A stretch of DNA of 64,000 nucleotides from Bacteroidaceae bacterium. Its GTDB lineage: Bacteria > Bacteroidota > Bacteroidia > Bacteroidales > Bacteroidaceae. Under the pieces are notes generated by a model. It was not told the origin of the DNA and did no database searches. It worked only from the letters and a program-made list of their open reading frames with translations. The first letter of the stretch is position 1; every line of letters begins with the position of its first letter. Where the stretch lies: NCBI GenBank assembly GCA_017458585.1, contig JAFTAJ010000038.1:1-64000 (forward strand), read 5' to 3'. Below, piece by piece: positions 40,384-49,009 of this stretch. The position numbers were made by a program, and so were the translations under genes.

Positions 40384-42093
40384 TTAGCGGCGGCAAAGGT
40401 AATCAATTTTTTTTATATAATGGTGTGACGAGTAGCTAATTTTCTGCTTTGCGAGGTCTTTTTCTTGTTTTTCGGGTGGCTGGGGCACCGTTTGCTTGTT
40501 GCGGATGAGCTCCAGCGCCTTGGTGATGCATGTGTCGTGCTTGAGCAGATAGAGGCTTGCGCTTTGGGCATCAAAGAGATAGTCAATGATACTGCTCAGC
40601 AGGTTATTCTCCAGCAGGGTCTGCGATTTGCGTATCAGTAGATTGCGCCTCTTGAGGCCGTCGCGCTCAGCGTAGGATGCGAACTTATCGACAATGTTCT
40701 GTTTCTTGAGATAGGCGGCCAGCTCTTCCCATGTTTTGTATTTCTTGAATTCTTCTCTATGGTTGTCGGCGTAGTCGAAGGCAAACTCTGCCAATCTGCG
40801 GCTGGAGGCCGCCTCCATATAGTAGGACGTGATGTCGGTGGTGTCGGCTGGAATGAAGATGTCGGGCATCACTCCACCTCCGCCAAAGACGGTGCGTCCC
40901 AGGTGGGTGCTGTATTTCTTGCCACTGAGGTGGATGCTATCCTGCGACGACAGCTCGCCTTTCTGGTAGCGTAGGAAGATATCGTTCATGTAGTCTTTGG
41001 CATCGCCTTTGACGTAAGGCTTTTGCAGGCAGCGCCCCGAGGGGCTGTAGTAGCGTGCGATGGTTAGTTTGAGGAGTGAGCCGTCGGGGAATTGAATAGG
41101 CTCCTGCACCAGTCCCTTGCCGAAGGTGCGGCGCCCTATGATGATGCCGCGGTCGTTGTCTTGTATTGCGGCGGCAAATATCTCGCTGGACGATGCCGAT
41201 GTCTCGTCCACCAGTACAACTAGCGGTGTGCCTTGGTAGTCGCCGCGGCCGTCGCTCCGGTATTCGGTGCGCTCCGATTTGCGTCCCTCGGTATATACAA
41301 TCATGCGTTTGCCGGGCAGGAATTGGTTGGCGATGTTGATGGCCGCGTCCATGTAGCCACCGCCATTGCCGCGCAGGTCTATTACCAGTGCACGGGCACC
41401 CTGGCTACGTAGCTCGGCGAGTGCCACCAGCAGTTCCTCGTAGGTTCTCTCGCCGAAAGTGTTGATCCTAATGTAACCTGTGGTCTTGTCTATCATGGAG
41501 TAGATGTCGATAGTCTTTACCGGCACTGCTCCGCGTACCACCTCAAAGGTGCGCACGTCTTTGGCTCCCTTGCGTATGATGCCCAGCTTCACTACCGACT
41601 GGTTTGGGCCGCGCAATTTCTTCATGGCATATTCGTCGGTAAGGAAGTCGCCCACGAACGGTTTGCCGTCCACCTTGACTATGCGGTCGCCGTCCATGAG
41701 CCCCACATCCTCCGATGGGCCGCCCTCCACCACGTGGATGATGCGAGCGGTGTCTTTGAGTATGGAGAATATCACGCCGACGCCAGAGAACTCGCCCTTC
41801 AGATCCTGCATCTCTGCCTCCACTTCCTTGGCGGAGGTATAGGTGGAGTGGGGGTCAAGCTCCAGCAGAATCTTGGGCAGCGATTTCTCCACTAGGTCAT
41901 TGATGTCCACGGTGTCCACATAGCGGTCCTCCACGGCAAAGAGCATGTCGTTGATCTTGCTGTTGGTGGAGTTTGCGATGCTCAGTCGGTTGCTGCGGAA
42001 GTGGCTGGCGTAGAACGAGCCCACCAATATGCCTGCCGCTAGGCTCACGCCGATGATGAGCGGGGTGTAGTTGCGAAATTTATTGTTGGCCAT
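40384..42093 (-). CDS. C-terminal processing protease (S41, CtpA-like)
   Basis: A 569-aa serine protease with an N-terminal membrane anchor (IIGVSLAAGILVGSFYASHF, about 13-32), a PDZ domain (about 90-170) and the S41 catalytic domain: LVDETSASSSEIFAAA with the nucleophilic serine near 298 and RTFGKGLVQ with the lysine near 325. It probably trims or degrades periplasmic proteins. The C-terminal tail beyond about 420 is usual for Bacteroidetes members. Its start overlaps the dCMP deaminase gene by 14 bp. Confidence 0.93.
   Translation of the reverse strand: MANNKFRNYTPLIIGVSLAAGILVGSFYASHFRSNRLSIANSTNSKINDMLFAVEDRYVDTVDINDLVEKSLPKILLELDPHSTYTSAKEVEAEMQDLKGEFSGVGVIFSILKDTARIIHVVEGGPSEDVGLMDGDRIVKVDGKPFVGDFLTDEYAMKKLRGPNQSVVKLGIIRKGAKDVRTFEVVRGAVPVKTIDIYSMIDKTTGYIRINTFGERTYEELLVALAELRSQGARALVIDLRGNGGGYMDAAINIANQFLPGKRMIVYTEGRKSERTEYRSDGRGDYQGTPLVVLVDETSASSSEIFAAAIQDNDRGIIIGRRTFGKGLVQEPIQFPDGSLLKLTIARYYSPSGRCLQKPYVKGDAKDYMNDIFLRYQKGELSSQDSIHLSGKKYSTHLGRTVFGGGGVMPDIFIPADTTDITSYYMEAASSRRLAEFAFDYADNHREEFKKYKTWEELAAYLKKQNIVDKFASYAERDGLKRRNLLIRKSQTLLENNLLSSIIDYLFDAQSASLYLLKHDTCITKALELIRNKQTVPQPPEKQEKDLAKQKISYSSHHYIKKIDYLCRR
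40394..40401 (-). promoter_or_regulatory. -7 promoter box for the YfgM-like gene
   Basis: The minus strand reads TACCTTTGC, inside the last codons of the upstream protease gene and 40 bp before the ATG. Confidence 0.6.
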
Positions 42094-42523
42094 CGTCGTC
42101 GAGGTTAACGTAGCATGTTTCTATTCCGGCTCTCTGTAGCAGGCGTATGCCGTCGTCGAGGCGGTAGTTCTCTCCATACACCACTCGGCTTATGCCGCAC
42201 TGGATGATTAGCTTGGCGCAGTCGATGCAGGGGGAGGCGGTGACGTAGAGAGTGGCTCCGTCGCTGTTTTGCGACGAACGTGCAATCTTGGTTATGGCGT
42301 TAGCTTCGGCGTGGAGCACATAAGGCTTGCTTGCGTTGTTTTCGTCCTCACACACATTCTCGAAGCCTGACGGCGTACCGTTGAAGCCGTCGCTGATGAT
42401 AGCGCCGTCTTTCACCAGTAGTGCCCCTACCTGGCGCCGCTTGCAGTAAGAGTTCTCTGCCCATATCCTAGCCATGCGCAGATAGCGGCGATCAAGAATA
42501 TTTTGTTTCCTGTTTTCGTTCAT
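42080..42523 (-). CDS. dCMP deaminase (ComEB-like)
   Basis: A 147-aa zinc-dependent deaminase of the cytidine/deoxycytidylate family, making dUMP for thymidylate synthesis. Zinc and catalytic motifs: HAEANAI (about 67-73) and SPCIDCAKL (about 96-104). Length fits dCMP deaminases. Overlaps the start of the S41 protease gene. Upstream is a TATCTACCTT repeat. Confidence 0.92.
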   Translation of the reverse strand: MNENRKQNILDRRYLRMARIWAENSYCKRRQVGALLVKDGAIISDGFNGTPSGFENVCEDENNASKPYVLHAEANAITKIARSSQNSDGATLYVTASPCIDCAKLIIQCGISRVVYGENYRLDDGIRLLQRAGIETCYVNLDDDGQQ

Positions 42524-42526
42524 ATC

Positions 42527-42572
42527 TCCTTTTATCTACCTTTATCTACCTTTATCTACTTCTATCTACTTT
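42527..42572. repeat. 11-bp tandem repeat, reverse orientation
   Basis: CTTTTATCTACCTTTATCTA words; the reverse complement of the AGTAGATAAAA family at 13446 and 18075. Confidence 0.85.
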
Positions 42573-44599
42573 TTAATTCCATCTCTACGCAGCATTGCCT
42601 TGAGGCTGGGGTTGCGGTGGCGGAAGTTTTTGTATAGCAGGGCAGGGTGGGCGGTGTTGCCGCGCTCCAGTATCTCGTGGCGGAAGCGCGCTGCCGTCTC
42701 CTTATTAAATATACCCTCCTCCTGGAAGGCTGCGAAGGCGTCGGCGTCCAGCACCTCGGCCCATTTGTAGCAATAGTAGCCAGCAGCGTAGCCGCCTGTC
42801 ATGATGTGCTGAAACTGTGTACTCATGCAGGTGCGTCGCTTTGACGGCTTGTTGACCAGGGCAGGTGCCCATGCCTGTTTCTCAAACGCGATGATGTCTT
42901 CTGCGAGGGGCTCAGTGCGAGTGTAGTAGGCCATGTCGAGCAGACAGAACGACAGCTGGCGCAGGCATGCCATGCCGGCGTTGAAGTGGCGGCTCTCTAT
43001 CACTCGGTCTATCAGTTCGTCAGGCAGCAGTTCGCCCGTCTCGTAATGGTAGGCGAAGGTGTGAAGGAACTCTTTCTCCAGCGCGAAGTTCTCCATAAAC
43101 TGCGAGGGCAGTTCCACGAAGTCCCAGTACACGTTGGTGCCGGACAGCGTCTCGTATTTGCACTGCGAGAACATTTCGTGCAGGCCGTGGCCGAACTCGT
43201 GGAGGAAGGTGCTCACCTCGCCCAGGGTGAGCAGGGCAGGTTTGTCCTTTGTGGGCTTGGTGAGATTCATGGTGAGCGATACGTGGGGACGGACATCTTT
43301 CTTCTGTCCCTGATAGCTCGTCATCCATGCGCCGCTCTTCTTGTTGCTGCGCGGATGGAAGTCGGTGTATAACACGGCTAGGTATGTGCCGTCGGCGTCG
43401 TGCACCTCAAAGGCCTTTACGTCTTTGTGGTACACGGGTATATTCTTATTTTCTTGGAAGGTGATGCCGTAGAGGCGCGTGGCGAGCGAGAACACACCTT
43501 TGATGACATTGCCCAGTTCGAAGTAGGGGCGCAGCATCTCCGCGTCGAAGTTGTAGCGCTCCAACTGCAGTTTGTGGGCATAGTAGCCTACGTCCCACGG
43601 GCGCATAGTGAACTTGCTGCCCTCTATGCGGCGGGCATAGTCGCGAATCTCCTTGTAGTCCTGCTTGGCGGTGGGCTTGTAGGCCGTTATGAGCTTGGTG
43701 AGGAAGTCCGCCACCACCTTCGGGCGTTGTGCCATGCGCTTCTTCAGGGCCAGCTGTGCGAAGGTCTTGCTACCGAGCACTTGTGCGTTCTCGAGGCGCA
43801 GGTTTACCAAGTCGCGGGCCAGCTGCAGGTTGTTATATTTGTTCTTCTTGATGCAGAGGGTGTTGTGCGCCATCCATACCTTGCGCCTCAGTTGGCGGTT
43901 GTCGCAGTAGGTGAGCAGAGGGCCGTAGCTTGGCGCCTGCAGGGTGAACAGCCATCCCTCCTTGCCTTCTTCCTGCGCGGCGGTGTGTGCCAGCTCCAGA
44001 TGCAGGTCGGGCATTCCGCTGAGCTCGGCCTTGTCGGTGATGAGCAGCTTGAAGCGATTAGTGTCCTTCAGTACATTTTGCGAGAACTGCAGCGCCTTGA
44101 TGGAGAGCTCCGTGCTTATCTGCATCAGACGTTCCTTCTTTTTGCGGGGCAAGCCCACTCCGCGGCGCTTGAAACCGTCGTGCACTTCGCAGAGCAGACG
44201 GTAGTCTTCGTCGTTGACGCCGGGCTTGTGGACGAAGTGGCGCTTGACATAGTCGATGCGCTCAAACAGTTGTCGGTTAAACATTATCCTGTTGCTGTGC
44301 TCGCTGAGCGCCGGAGCCATCTTTTGCGCCAGAGCCTCCAGATAGTCGCTTGTGCAGGCGCTGATGAGGTTGCCCATCACCGTCTCCACGCGGGAGAGCA
44401 GTTCGCCGCTACGCTCCAGGGGCAGCAGCGTGTTTTCGAAGGTAGGCTTGTCATCATTGCTGACGATAGCCTCTATCTCGGCATCCTCGCGCCGCATACC
44501 CTCCTCGAGGGCGGGCTGGAAGTCCTGCTCCTCAATCAGATTGAAGGGAGTGGTGCCGTGCGGCGTGTCGAAGGGAAGGAAGAAAGGGTTTGTTCGCAT
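42566..44599 (-). CDS. M3-family metallopeptidase (peptidyl-dipeptidase Dcp-like)
   Basis: A 677-aa zinc oligopeptidase. The zinc motif HEFGHGLHEMFSQC lies near 464-477, preceded by LTLGEVSTFL, and the C-terminal part (HIMTGGYAAGYYCYKWAEVL) matches the Dcp/oligopeptidase A group. It probably degrades short peptides in the periplasm or cytosol; no signal peptide is seen with this start. I place the start at 44599 (MRTNPFFLPFDTPHG); the longer frame to 44668 crosses a GGTTGTTTGGTTGTTTGG repeat that I regard as 5' leader, since the promoter box is at 44666-44673. Confidence 0.92.
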   Translation of the reverse strand: MRTNPFFLPFDTPHGTTPFNLIEEQDFQPALEEGMRREDAEIEAIVSNDDKPTFENTLLPLERSGELLSRVETVMGNLISACTSDYLEALAQKMAPALSEHSNRIMFNRQLFERIDYVKRHFVHKPGVNDEDYRLLCEVHDGFKRRGVGLPRKKKERLMQISTELSIKALQFSQNVLKDTNRFKLLITDKAELSGMPDLHLELAHTAAQEEGKEGWLFTLQAPSYGPLLTYCDNRQLRRKVWMAHNTLCIKKNKYNNLQLARDLVNLRLENAQVLGSKTFAQLALKKRMAQRPKVVADFLTKLITAYKPTAKQDYKEIRDYARRIEGSKFTMRPWDVGYYAHKLQLERYNFDAEMLRPYFELGNVIKGVFSLATRLYGITFQENKNIPVYHKDVKAFEVHDADGTYLAVLYTDFHPRSNKKSGAWMTSYQGQKKDVRPHVSLTMNLTKPTKDKPALLTLGEVSTFLHEFGHGLHEMFSQCKYETLSGTNVYWDFVELPSQFMENFALEKEFLHTFAYHYETGELLPDELIDRVIESRHFNAGMACLRQLSFCLLDMAYYTRTEPLAEDIIAFEKQAWAPALVNKPSKRRTCMSTQFQHIMTGGYAAGYYCYKWAEVLDADAFAAFQEEGIFNKETAARFRHEILERGNTAHPALLYKNFRHRNPSLKAMLRRDGIKK

Positions 44600-44665
44600 C
44601 TTCTTGGTCGTCTGGTTGTTTGGTTGTTTGGTCGTTTGGTGGTGGTAATGATGCCATTTGAAGCG

Positions 44666-44673
44666 CAAATTTA
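44666..44673 (-). promoter_or_regulatory. -7 promoter box for the M3 peptidase
   Basis: The minus strand reads TAAATTTGC; it overlaps the longer candidate start and so supports the shorter one at 44599. Confidence 0.55.
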
Positions 44674-45064
44674 ATAAAAACTATTTGAACAGTACGCATA
44701 ATCGCGTCTTTTTCGCCCAAATAACTGCGAAAAGGTGATGGCAGAGGCAACTTTTAACGAGGGAGAATCCGTAAAAATTGACATCTAGATAATTACGAAA
44801 AATTTTGATAAATTTTATGTTGAGATTTTTCGCAAAATAGAGAGAAATTGATGATTTGCTGCTGATTTTGGGCAGATTTCTTAGAGGGAGAAGATACCTG
44901 GATTTTCGCGACGAGTGACGCGAAATAGGATGGTGGCGTCATTGCGTCAATATTAAGGCACAAAATGCGGGCGAATGTGCATAAAGTTGAAGGGAAATTT
45001 GAGCTGGAAACGAAAAAATTTGCTTTTTCGAGATGGATGGGCGAAAGGGCGAAATTTGCGTCAG

Positions 45065-45207
45065 TTCGTACAAAAATCAGGTCGGTTTTCGCTCCAACAA
45101 AGACGGCTTTAGTTCCAACTAGAACGCCCTTTTTTTCAATTAGAACAGCGTTAGTTTCCGGAAATGCGGCTTTAGTGGGGGTCAAGAACGGCCTTTTTTT
45201 GAATTAG
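45065..45207. repeat. Degenerate 21-22-bp array, about six units
   Basis: Units include GCTTTAGTTCCAACTAGAAC(G) and CGTTAGTTTCCGGAAATGCG(G). The plus strand reads PTKTALV, PTRTPFF, SIRTALV, SGNAALV, GVKNGLF; the minus strand also stays open with heptads (TNAVLIE, KKGVLVG, TKAVFVG, AKTDLIF). Confidence 0.7.
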
Positions 45208-45580
45208 AACAGCGAAAAATTTGGCGAGCATGCGGTAAATTTTGCTAAGATTGGGATGATTTTGGATAGGGGCGCAACATATTGATAATCACTGTGTTAG
45301 TCCAAATTGCCATATTCGCGCTATTTCGGTGCGATGTTCAGTGCGTTTTCGTACACGCGATTCTAGAGGCCTCAAAAGGGGCTTTTTAGTACGAAATATT
45401 TTGACAAACTGTTTTTATTAACCATGGTATAAGCGCATGAAGGGAGGTGATGGGAGTGATCTGAGTGATCTGAGTGGTCGGAGTGTTGGGAGTGATAAAG
45501 ACTAATTTGTGATTTTAATATTAGGTAGAGCGTGGGGAATGTGACTTTTTGTGGGGAATGGAAGGATTAATGCAGTAATT

Positions 45581-45612
45581 TTTGTGGGGAATGGAATATT
45601 TTACTATCTTTG
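45581..45612 (+). promoter_or_regulatory. Promoter of the four-helix-bundle gene
   Basis: TTTG at 45581-45584 and TATCTTTG at 45605-45612 with 20-bp spacing; the ATG follows at 45637. Confidence 0.7.
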
Positions 45613-45636
45613 TGGCATAATTAAGAAAGAGAAACT

Positions 45637-46332
45637 ATGAATCAGGGTAATCAGAGTGATCAGAGTGGTCGGAATGATCGGAGTGATCAGAAAATAACTT
45701 TTCTTCCTCGGCATGGGCATTATAGGCATCTGAGGGTGTATCAGGTTACGGAGATGATATATGATATCACCTTCTATTTCACTCAGCACTACCTGCATAA
45801 GGGCGACCGCACCATCGACCAGATGGTGCAGGCGGCTCGCTCCGGCAAACAGAATATTGCCGAGGGCAATCAAGCAGCCGCCACTTCGAGCGAGACAGAG
45901 ATAAAGCTTACCAATGTGGCGAAAGCGAGCCTCGAAGAACTGTTAGACGATTATGAAGACTACCTTCGAGTGAGAGGACGGCAGCAATGGGGTGAGCTAC
46001 ACCCAAGATATGAGAAGATGCGCGTATACGCTCGCAGCGAACAGATAAAGAAAGAGTATGCTGAGCAGATACGGAGGATGAACGACGAGGAGATAGCTAA
46101 CTTATGCATCACGCTTATCCATCAGGCCATCTATATGCTACACCGCCTGCTGGAGACCATGCAGGACCGCTTTGTCACCGAAGGTGGCATCAAAGAGCGG
46201 ATGTTCCAAAGCAGGATGAATTATAGGAATTCTCGGAGTAATCGGAGTGGTCAGAGTAATCAGAGTAATCAGAGTGATCTGAATGATCGGAGTAATCGGA
46301 GTAATCGGAGTGGTCGGAGTGTTGGGAGTTAG
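45637..46332 (+). CDS. Four-helix-bundle 'suffix domain' protein with repeat-coded ends
   Basis: A 231-aa protein. The core (about 20-190) matches the four-helix-bundle family related to proteins encoded in 23S rRNA intervening sequences: FLPRHGHYRHLRVYQVTEMI, DQMVQAARSGKQNIAEGNQA, TEIKLTNVAKASLEELLDDY and the suffix EDYLRVRGRQQW. Its function is unknown. The first 15 residues (NQGNQSDQSGRNDRSDQ) and the last 35 (SNRSGQSNQSNQSDLNDRSN...) are encoded by AGTGATCAGAGTGGTCGGAG-type DNA repeats of about 10 bp that also occur upstream of the gene at 45452-45492. This suggests the repeats have grown into both ends of the frame. Confidence 0.82.
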   Translation: MNQGNQSDQSGRNDRSDQKITFLPRHGHYRHLRVYQVTEMIYDITFYFTQHYLHKGDRTIDQMVQAARSGKQNIAEGNQAAATSSETEIKLTNVAKASLEELLDDYEDYLRVRGRQQWGELHPRYEKMRVYARSEQIKKEYAEQIRRMNDEEIANLCITLIHQAIYMLHRLLETMQDRFVTEGGIKERMFQSRMNYRNSRSNRSGQSNQSNQSDLNDRSNRSNRSGRSVGS

Positions 46333-46344
46333 GATTTTTTTTAT

Positions 46345-46352
46345 TACTTTTG
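46345..46352 (+). promoter_or_regulatory. -7 promoter box for the esterase gene
   Basis: TACTTTTGC, 20 bp before the ATG at 46372. Confidence 0.6.
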
Positions 46353-46371
46353 CAGAAAAATCATAATTGGT

Positions 46372-47214
46372 ATGCGTTGTTTCAGACTTATTCTTGTGGC
46401 GATGGACCTGCTGATGACGGGGAACGGGATGTTCGGGCAGGGGTTCACTGCCCACGTGGGGACGGTGCCCGGGGCATATAACTTTTGGTTTCATGCGCCG
46501 GCACCGCCGGTGGCTGAGGAGGGCGAGCAGGTGAGTGCTCCTGCCGCACAGATGACTAATCACTACCCGCTACTGATATTCCTGCACGGCCGCAGCCTCT
46601 GCGGGCGCGACCTGGCGAAGGTGAAGCGCTACGGTGCCATCGATGCGGTGGCCAGAGGGCGTAGCATTGACTGCTATATCATGGCGCCGCAGAACCCGGG
46701 GGGCTCGTGGAATCCTCACAAGATTATGAATATCGTGGACTGGGCCATCAAGAACTACAATGTGGATACGACGCGCATATATGTGTATGGCATGAGTCTT
46801 GGAGGCTATGGCACGATTGACCTGGCGGCGACGTATCCCGACCGCATAGCGGCGGCGATGGCTTTGTGTGGGGGTGGTTCGGTGAAGGATCTAAGCGGAC
46901 TGAGCAAGCTGCCGCTGTGGATTGTGCACGGCACGGCCGACAGGGCAGTGCCCGTGAGTGCGAGCGACCGTGTGGTGGAGGCTATCAAGGCGACGGGCGA
47001 TGACTCACGCCTTATCTATACGCGTATGCCGGGTATTGACCATGGCAGGCCGGCCCGTATATTCTACATGGGTCAGACATATGACTGGTTGTTCTCGCAC
47101 TCGCTGCTCGACCCGAACCGCGAGGTGAACCGCGATTTTGTGATTACGGCGGAGATGCTACAGAATGCGTACCAGGATTTGGGTCGCAACTTCCAGCCGG
47201 ACTATGATGAGTAG
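46372..47214 (+). CDS. Alpha/beta-hydrolase, PHB-depolymerase/esterase type
   Basis: A 280-aa hydrolase. The strand LLIFLHGRSLCGRDL (about 65-79) forms the oxyanion side, YVYGMSLGGYGTIDLAATYP (about 138-157) holds the nucleophilic serine in G-x-S-x-G, WIVHGTADRAVPVSAS (about 184-199) the aspartate, and PGIDHGRPAR the histidine. These are the signatures of a serine esterase; the substrate, possibly an acetylated or feruloylated glycan, is unknown. The N-terminus may be a weak signal sequence. The 3' end overlaps the convergent crp-like gene by 13 bp. Confidence 0.83.
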   Translation: MRCFRLILVAMDLLMTGNGMFGQGFTAHVGTVPGAYNFWFHAPAPPVAEEGEQVSAPAAQMTNHYPLLIFLHGRSLCGRDLAKVKRYGAIDAVARGRSIDCYIMAPQNPGGSWNPHKIMNIVDWAIKNYNVDTTRIYVYGMSLGGYGTIDLAATYPDRIAAAMALCGGGSVKDLSGLSKLPLWIVHGTADRAVPVSASDRVVEAIKATGDDSRLIYTRMPGIDHGRPARIFYMGQTYDWLFSHSLLDPNREVNRDFVITAEMLQNAYQDLGRNFQPDYDE

Positions 47215-47903
47215 GGAAGACTTGCGGCGTAAGTGATGATGTTTTCGAGATGGGGAATCTCGATGTGCTTACGGGCGATGGTTAGGTGTCCCTTGGACTG
47301 AAGATCGTTGAGTACATCGGAGACATGTATGCGTGTGTCGTCCATCATGCGGGCGAGGGCTACCATGCCTCCGTCGATTTGCTTTGCGCCACCGTGGTAG
47401 GTGAAGTTACGCTTCATGAGGGCTACGAAACGCTGTAGGGTGTTGTGTTCTTCGGACGCCCATAGCATGTGGTTGCTACGCTGTATGCGCGTGGTGAGCA
47501 GGTTGAGCATGTTGTAGCGGAAGACATCGAAGGAGAAGAGGTGGTCGGTGATGTTCTGCTTGCTGAGCATGAGTGTGCGGACCTCGCTGCATGCCTTGAT
47601 GGTGTGGGTATAGTTCTGCCGCAATCCGAAGATGGTGTCTGCTCCAATTACATAGGGTGCGGTGAAGTGCTCTGCGAAGATGATGTCCTTGTGGAATGAG
47701 GTGCGGCGGAGGCTTATCTCACCGTCCATAAGGAGTATGATGTGGCGGCAGGGGTCGTCTTGGCAGACGATGGTCTGGCCGACACGATAATTGCGGAAGT
47801 CCACTTTTATCTTGGTGAGGATGGCGGTGAGGTCTTCGCGGCTGTGGCCCTGGAAGAGGGGCAGCTCAAGCAGGCGGTCGTAGATGGAGGTAGGGGCAGG
47901 CAT
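47202..47903 (-). CDS. Crp/Fnr-family transcription regulator
   Basis: A 233-aa regulator. N-terminal cyclic-nucleotide-binding-type beta roll (about 10-125; LPLFQGHSREDLTAIL, ILLMDGEISLRR) and C-terminal winged helix (about 155-233; GGMVALARMMDDTRIHVSDVLNDLQSKG). Fnr-type cysteines are not obvious, so it is probably not an oxygen sensor; the ligand is unknown. I start at 47903 (MPAPTSIYDRL), 11 bp after the apbE stop. Last gene of the minus-strand operon beginning at 51708. Confidence 0.86.
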   Translation of the reverse strand: MPAPTSIYDRLLELPLFQGHSREDLTAILTKIKVDFRNYRVGQTIVCQDDPCRHIILLMDGEISLRRTSFHKDIIFAEHFTAPYVIGADTIFGLRQNYTHTIKACSEVRTLMLSKQNITDHLFSFDVFRYNMLNLLTTRIQRSNHMLWASEEHNTLQRFVALMKRNFTYHGGAKQIDGGMVALARMMDDTRIHVSDVLNDLQSKGHLTIARKHIEIPHLENIITYAASLPYSS

Positions 47904-47914
47904 CGGGTGAGAGT

Positions 47915-49006
47915 TTAAGGGTTGATTTTCAGCGTGGGCGAGTGCCACTCTTGCATATTGTTGTTGGAGTCGGTGTAGATGAGGTATGCCTTGAGGCGGT
48001 TGTTGTCAGCGAGTATGGCTTTTGCCTTGTCGAGCCCCATGACCATGAATGCGGTGGCATAGGCATCTGCCATGGCGCAGGTGGGTGCTATGACGGTGGC
48101 GGAGAGGAGGCTGTGCTGCACGGGGCGACCTGTGTGTGGGTCGATGGTGTGGGCATAGCGCTTGCCGTCCTTGATGTAGTAGTTGCGATAGTTGCCGCTG
48201 GTGGCCATAGCTAATTGACCATTGCCACTTCGTTCTCGCAGCTCTTTAATGTCGGAACCGGCTTTGCCGACAACCGACGAGCCGCTCGCGACCCCTTCGG
48301 GGTTAACCATTGACGATTGACCATTGAGAGTGGCCTGGAGCTGCTGGGTCTGGGCGGTGTCGGGCTTGGTGATGCCGATGGTCCAGGGCTGTTTGTCGGG
48401 GTTGAGGCCGCGGGCGCATATCTCACCGCCTATCTCTACGAGGTAGTTGTCGATGCCATGCTTGTGGAGCACGGCGGCTGCCTGGTCGCATCCGTAGCCC
48501 TTGGCTATGGCGCTGAAGTCGAGCATTATCCGCACATCCTCCTTTTCAATTCTTCCATTCTTTAATTTTTTGATTTTTCCGTATCCCACGAAGGGCATGA
48601 TACTGTCGATGCGTGCTTGGGTTACATCGTCGCTGTGCTTGAATCCGAAGCCCCAGAGGTTGACGAGTGGGGCAACGGTGATGTCGAATGCGCCGCCGGT
48701 TGCCTCGGAGACCTGCATGGCGAGGTCGAAGACGTCGGAGAACATCTGATCGGCCTTGACGGCTTCGTTGCGGTTAATATTAGACACGGTGCTCTGCGGG
48801 TTGAAAGCGGAGAGGGAGGCATCGACTTGGTTGAGGCGGTCGAGTATCTCGCTGTCGTAGTCGGTGGACGACTGGTAGGTGATGTGGTAGTATGTGCCAA
48901 AGATTTTTCCCTCCATCTTACGATAGGGCGCAGTATTGGCGTCGATGAGTATCCACGCTGTGCCGCCGATTAGGGCGAGAAGGAATAAAATCTTAAGGAG
49001 GCGCAT
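47915..49006 (-). CDS. apbE: FAD:protein FMN transferase
   Basis: A 363-aa ApbE-family enzyme that attaches FMN to target proteins, such as NqrB/NqrC subunits, using FAD. The N-terminal hydrophobic segment (LLKILFLLALIGGTAWILID, 3-22) exports or anchors it. Family motifs are MEGKIFGTYYHITY, AKGYGCDQAA, VEIGGEICARG and YAHTIDPHTGRPVQHSLLSA. Between about 226 and 265 lies an extra low-complexity stretch encoded by CCATTGACGATTGACC and ACCCCTTCGGGGT repeats, and GKIKKLKNGRIEKED near 143-157 also looks repeat-derived. The frame is open throughout, so the enzyme may still be active. Confidence 0.92.
   Translation of the reverse strand: MRLLKILFLLALIGGTAWILIDANTAPYRKMEGKIFGTYYHITYQSSTDYDSEILDRLNQVDASLSAFNPQSTVSNINRNEAVKADQMFSDVFDLAMQVSEATGGAFDITVAPLVNLWGFGFKHSDDVTQARIDSIMPFVGYGKIKKLKNGRIEKEDVRIMLDFSAIAKGYGCDQAAAVLHKHGIDNYLVEIGGEICARGLNPDKQPWTIGITKPDTAQTQQLQATLNGQSSMVNPEGVASGSSVVGKAGSDIKELRERSGNGQLAMATSGNYRNYYIKDGKRYAHTIDPHTGRPVQHSLLSATVIAPTCAMADAYATAFMVMGLDKAKAILADNNRLKAYLIYTDSNNNMQEWHSPTLKINP
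48212..48330. repeat. In-frame repeat insertion in apbE
   Basis: AATTGACCATTG...CGACCCCTTCGGGGTTAACC...GATTGACCATTGAG. It combines the NGQSSMVN word seen in mrp and menA with the CCCCTTCGGGG hairpin of the composite intergenic repeat, giving about 40 extra residues. Confidence 0.78.
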
Positions 49007-49009
49007 GAT

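Larger units (their letters stand above)
44674..45636. other. Gene-free divergent interval
   Basis: About 960 bp between the M3 peptidase and the four-helix-bundle gene. It is AT-rich, with a degenerate 21-bp array at about 45065-45207, GAGTGATCTGAGTGATCTGA repeats at 45452-45492, TTTGTGGGGAATGG repeats at 45548-45595, and the promoter at 45581-45612. I see no gene I would defend. Confidence 0.75.

Noticed and set aside
43400-44674. 424-aa open frame antisense to the M3 peptidase
   Set aside because: It lies wholly within a confident gene and reads as low-information sequence rich in V, A, L and H, as such shadows do.
45637-46332. Group II intron or rRNA insertion because of the IVS-type protein
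   Set aside because: No rRNA sequence or intron features surround the gene; the family is often free-standing.
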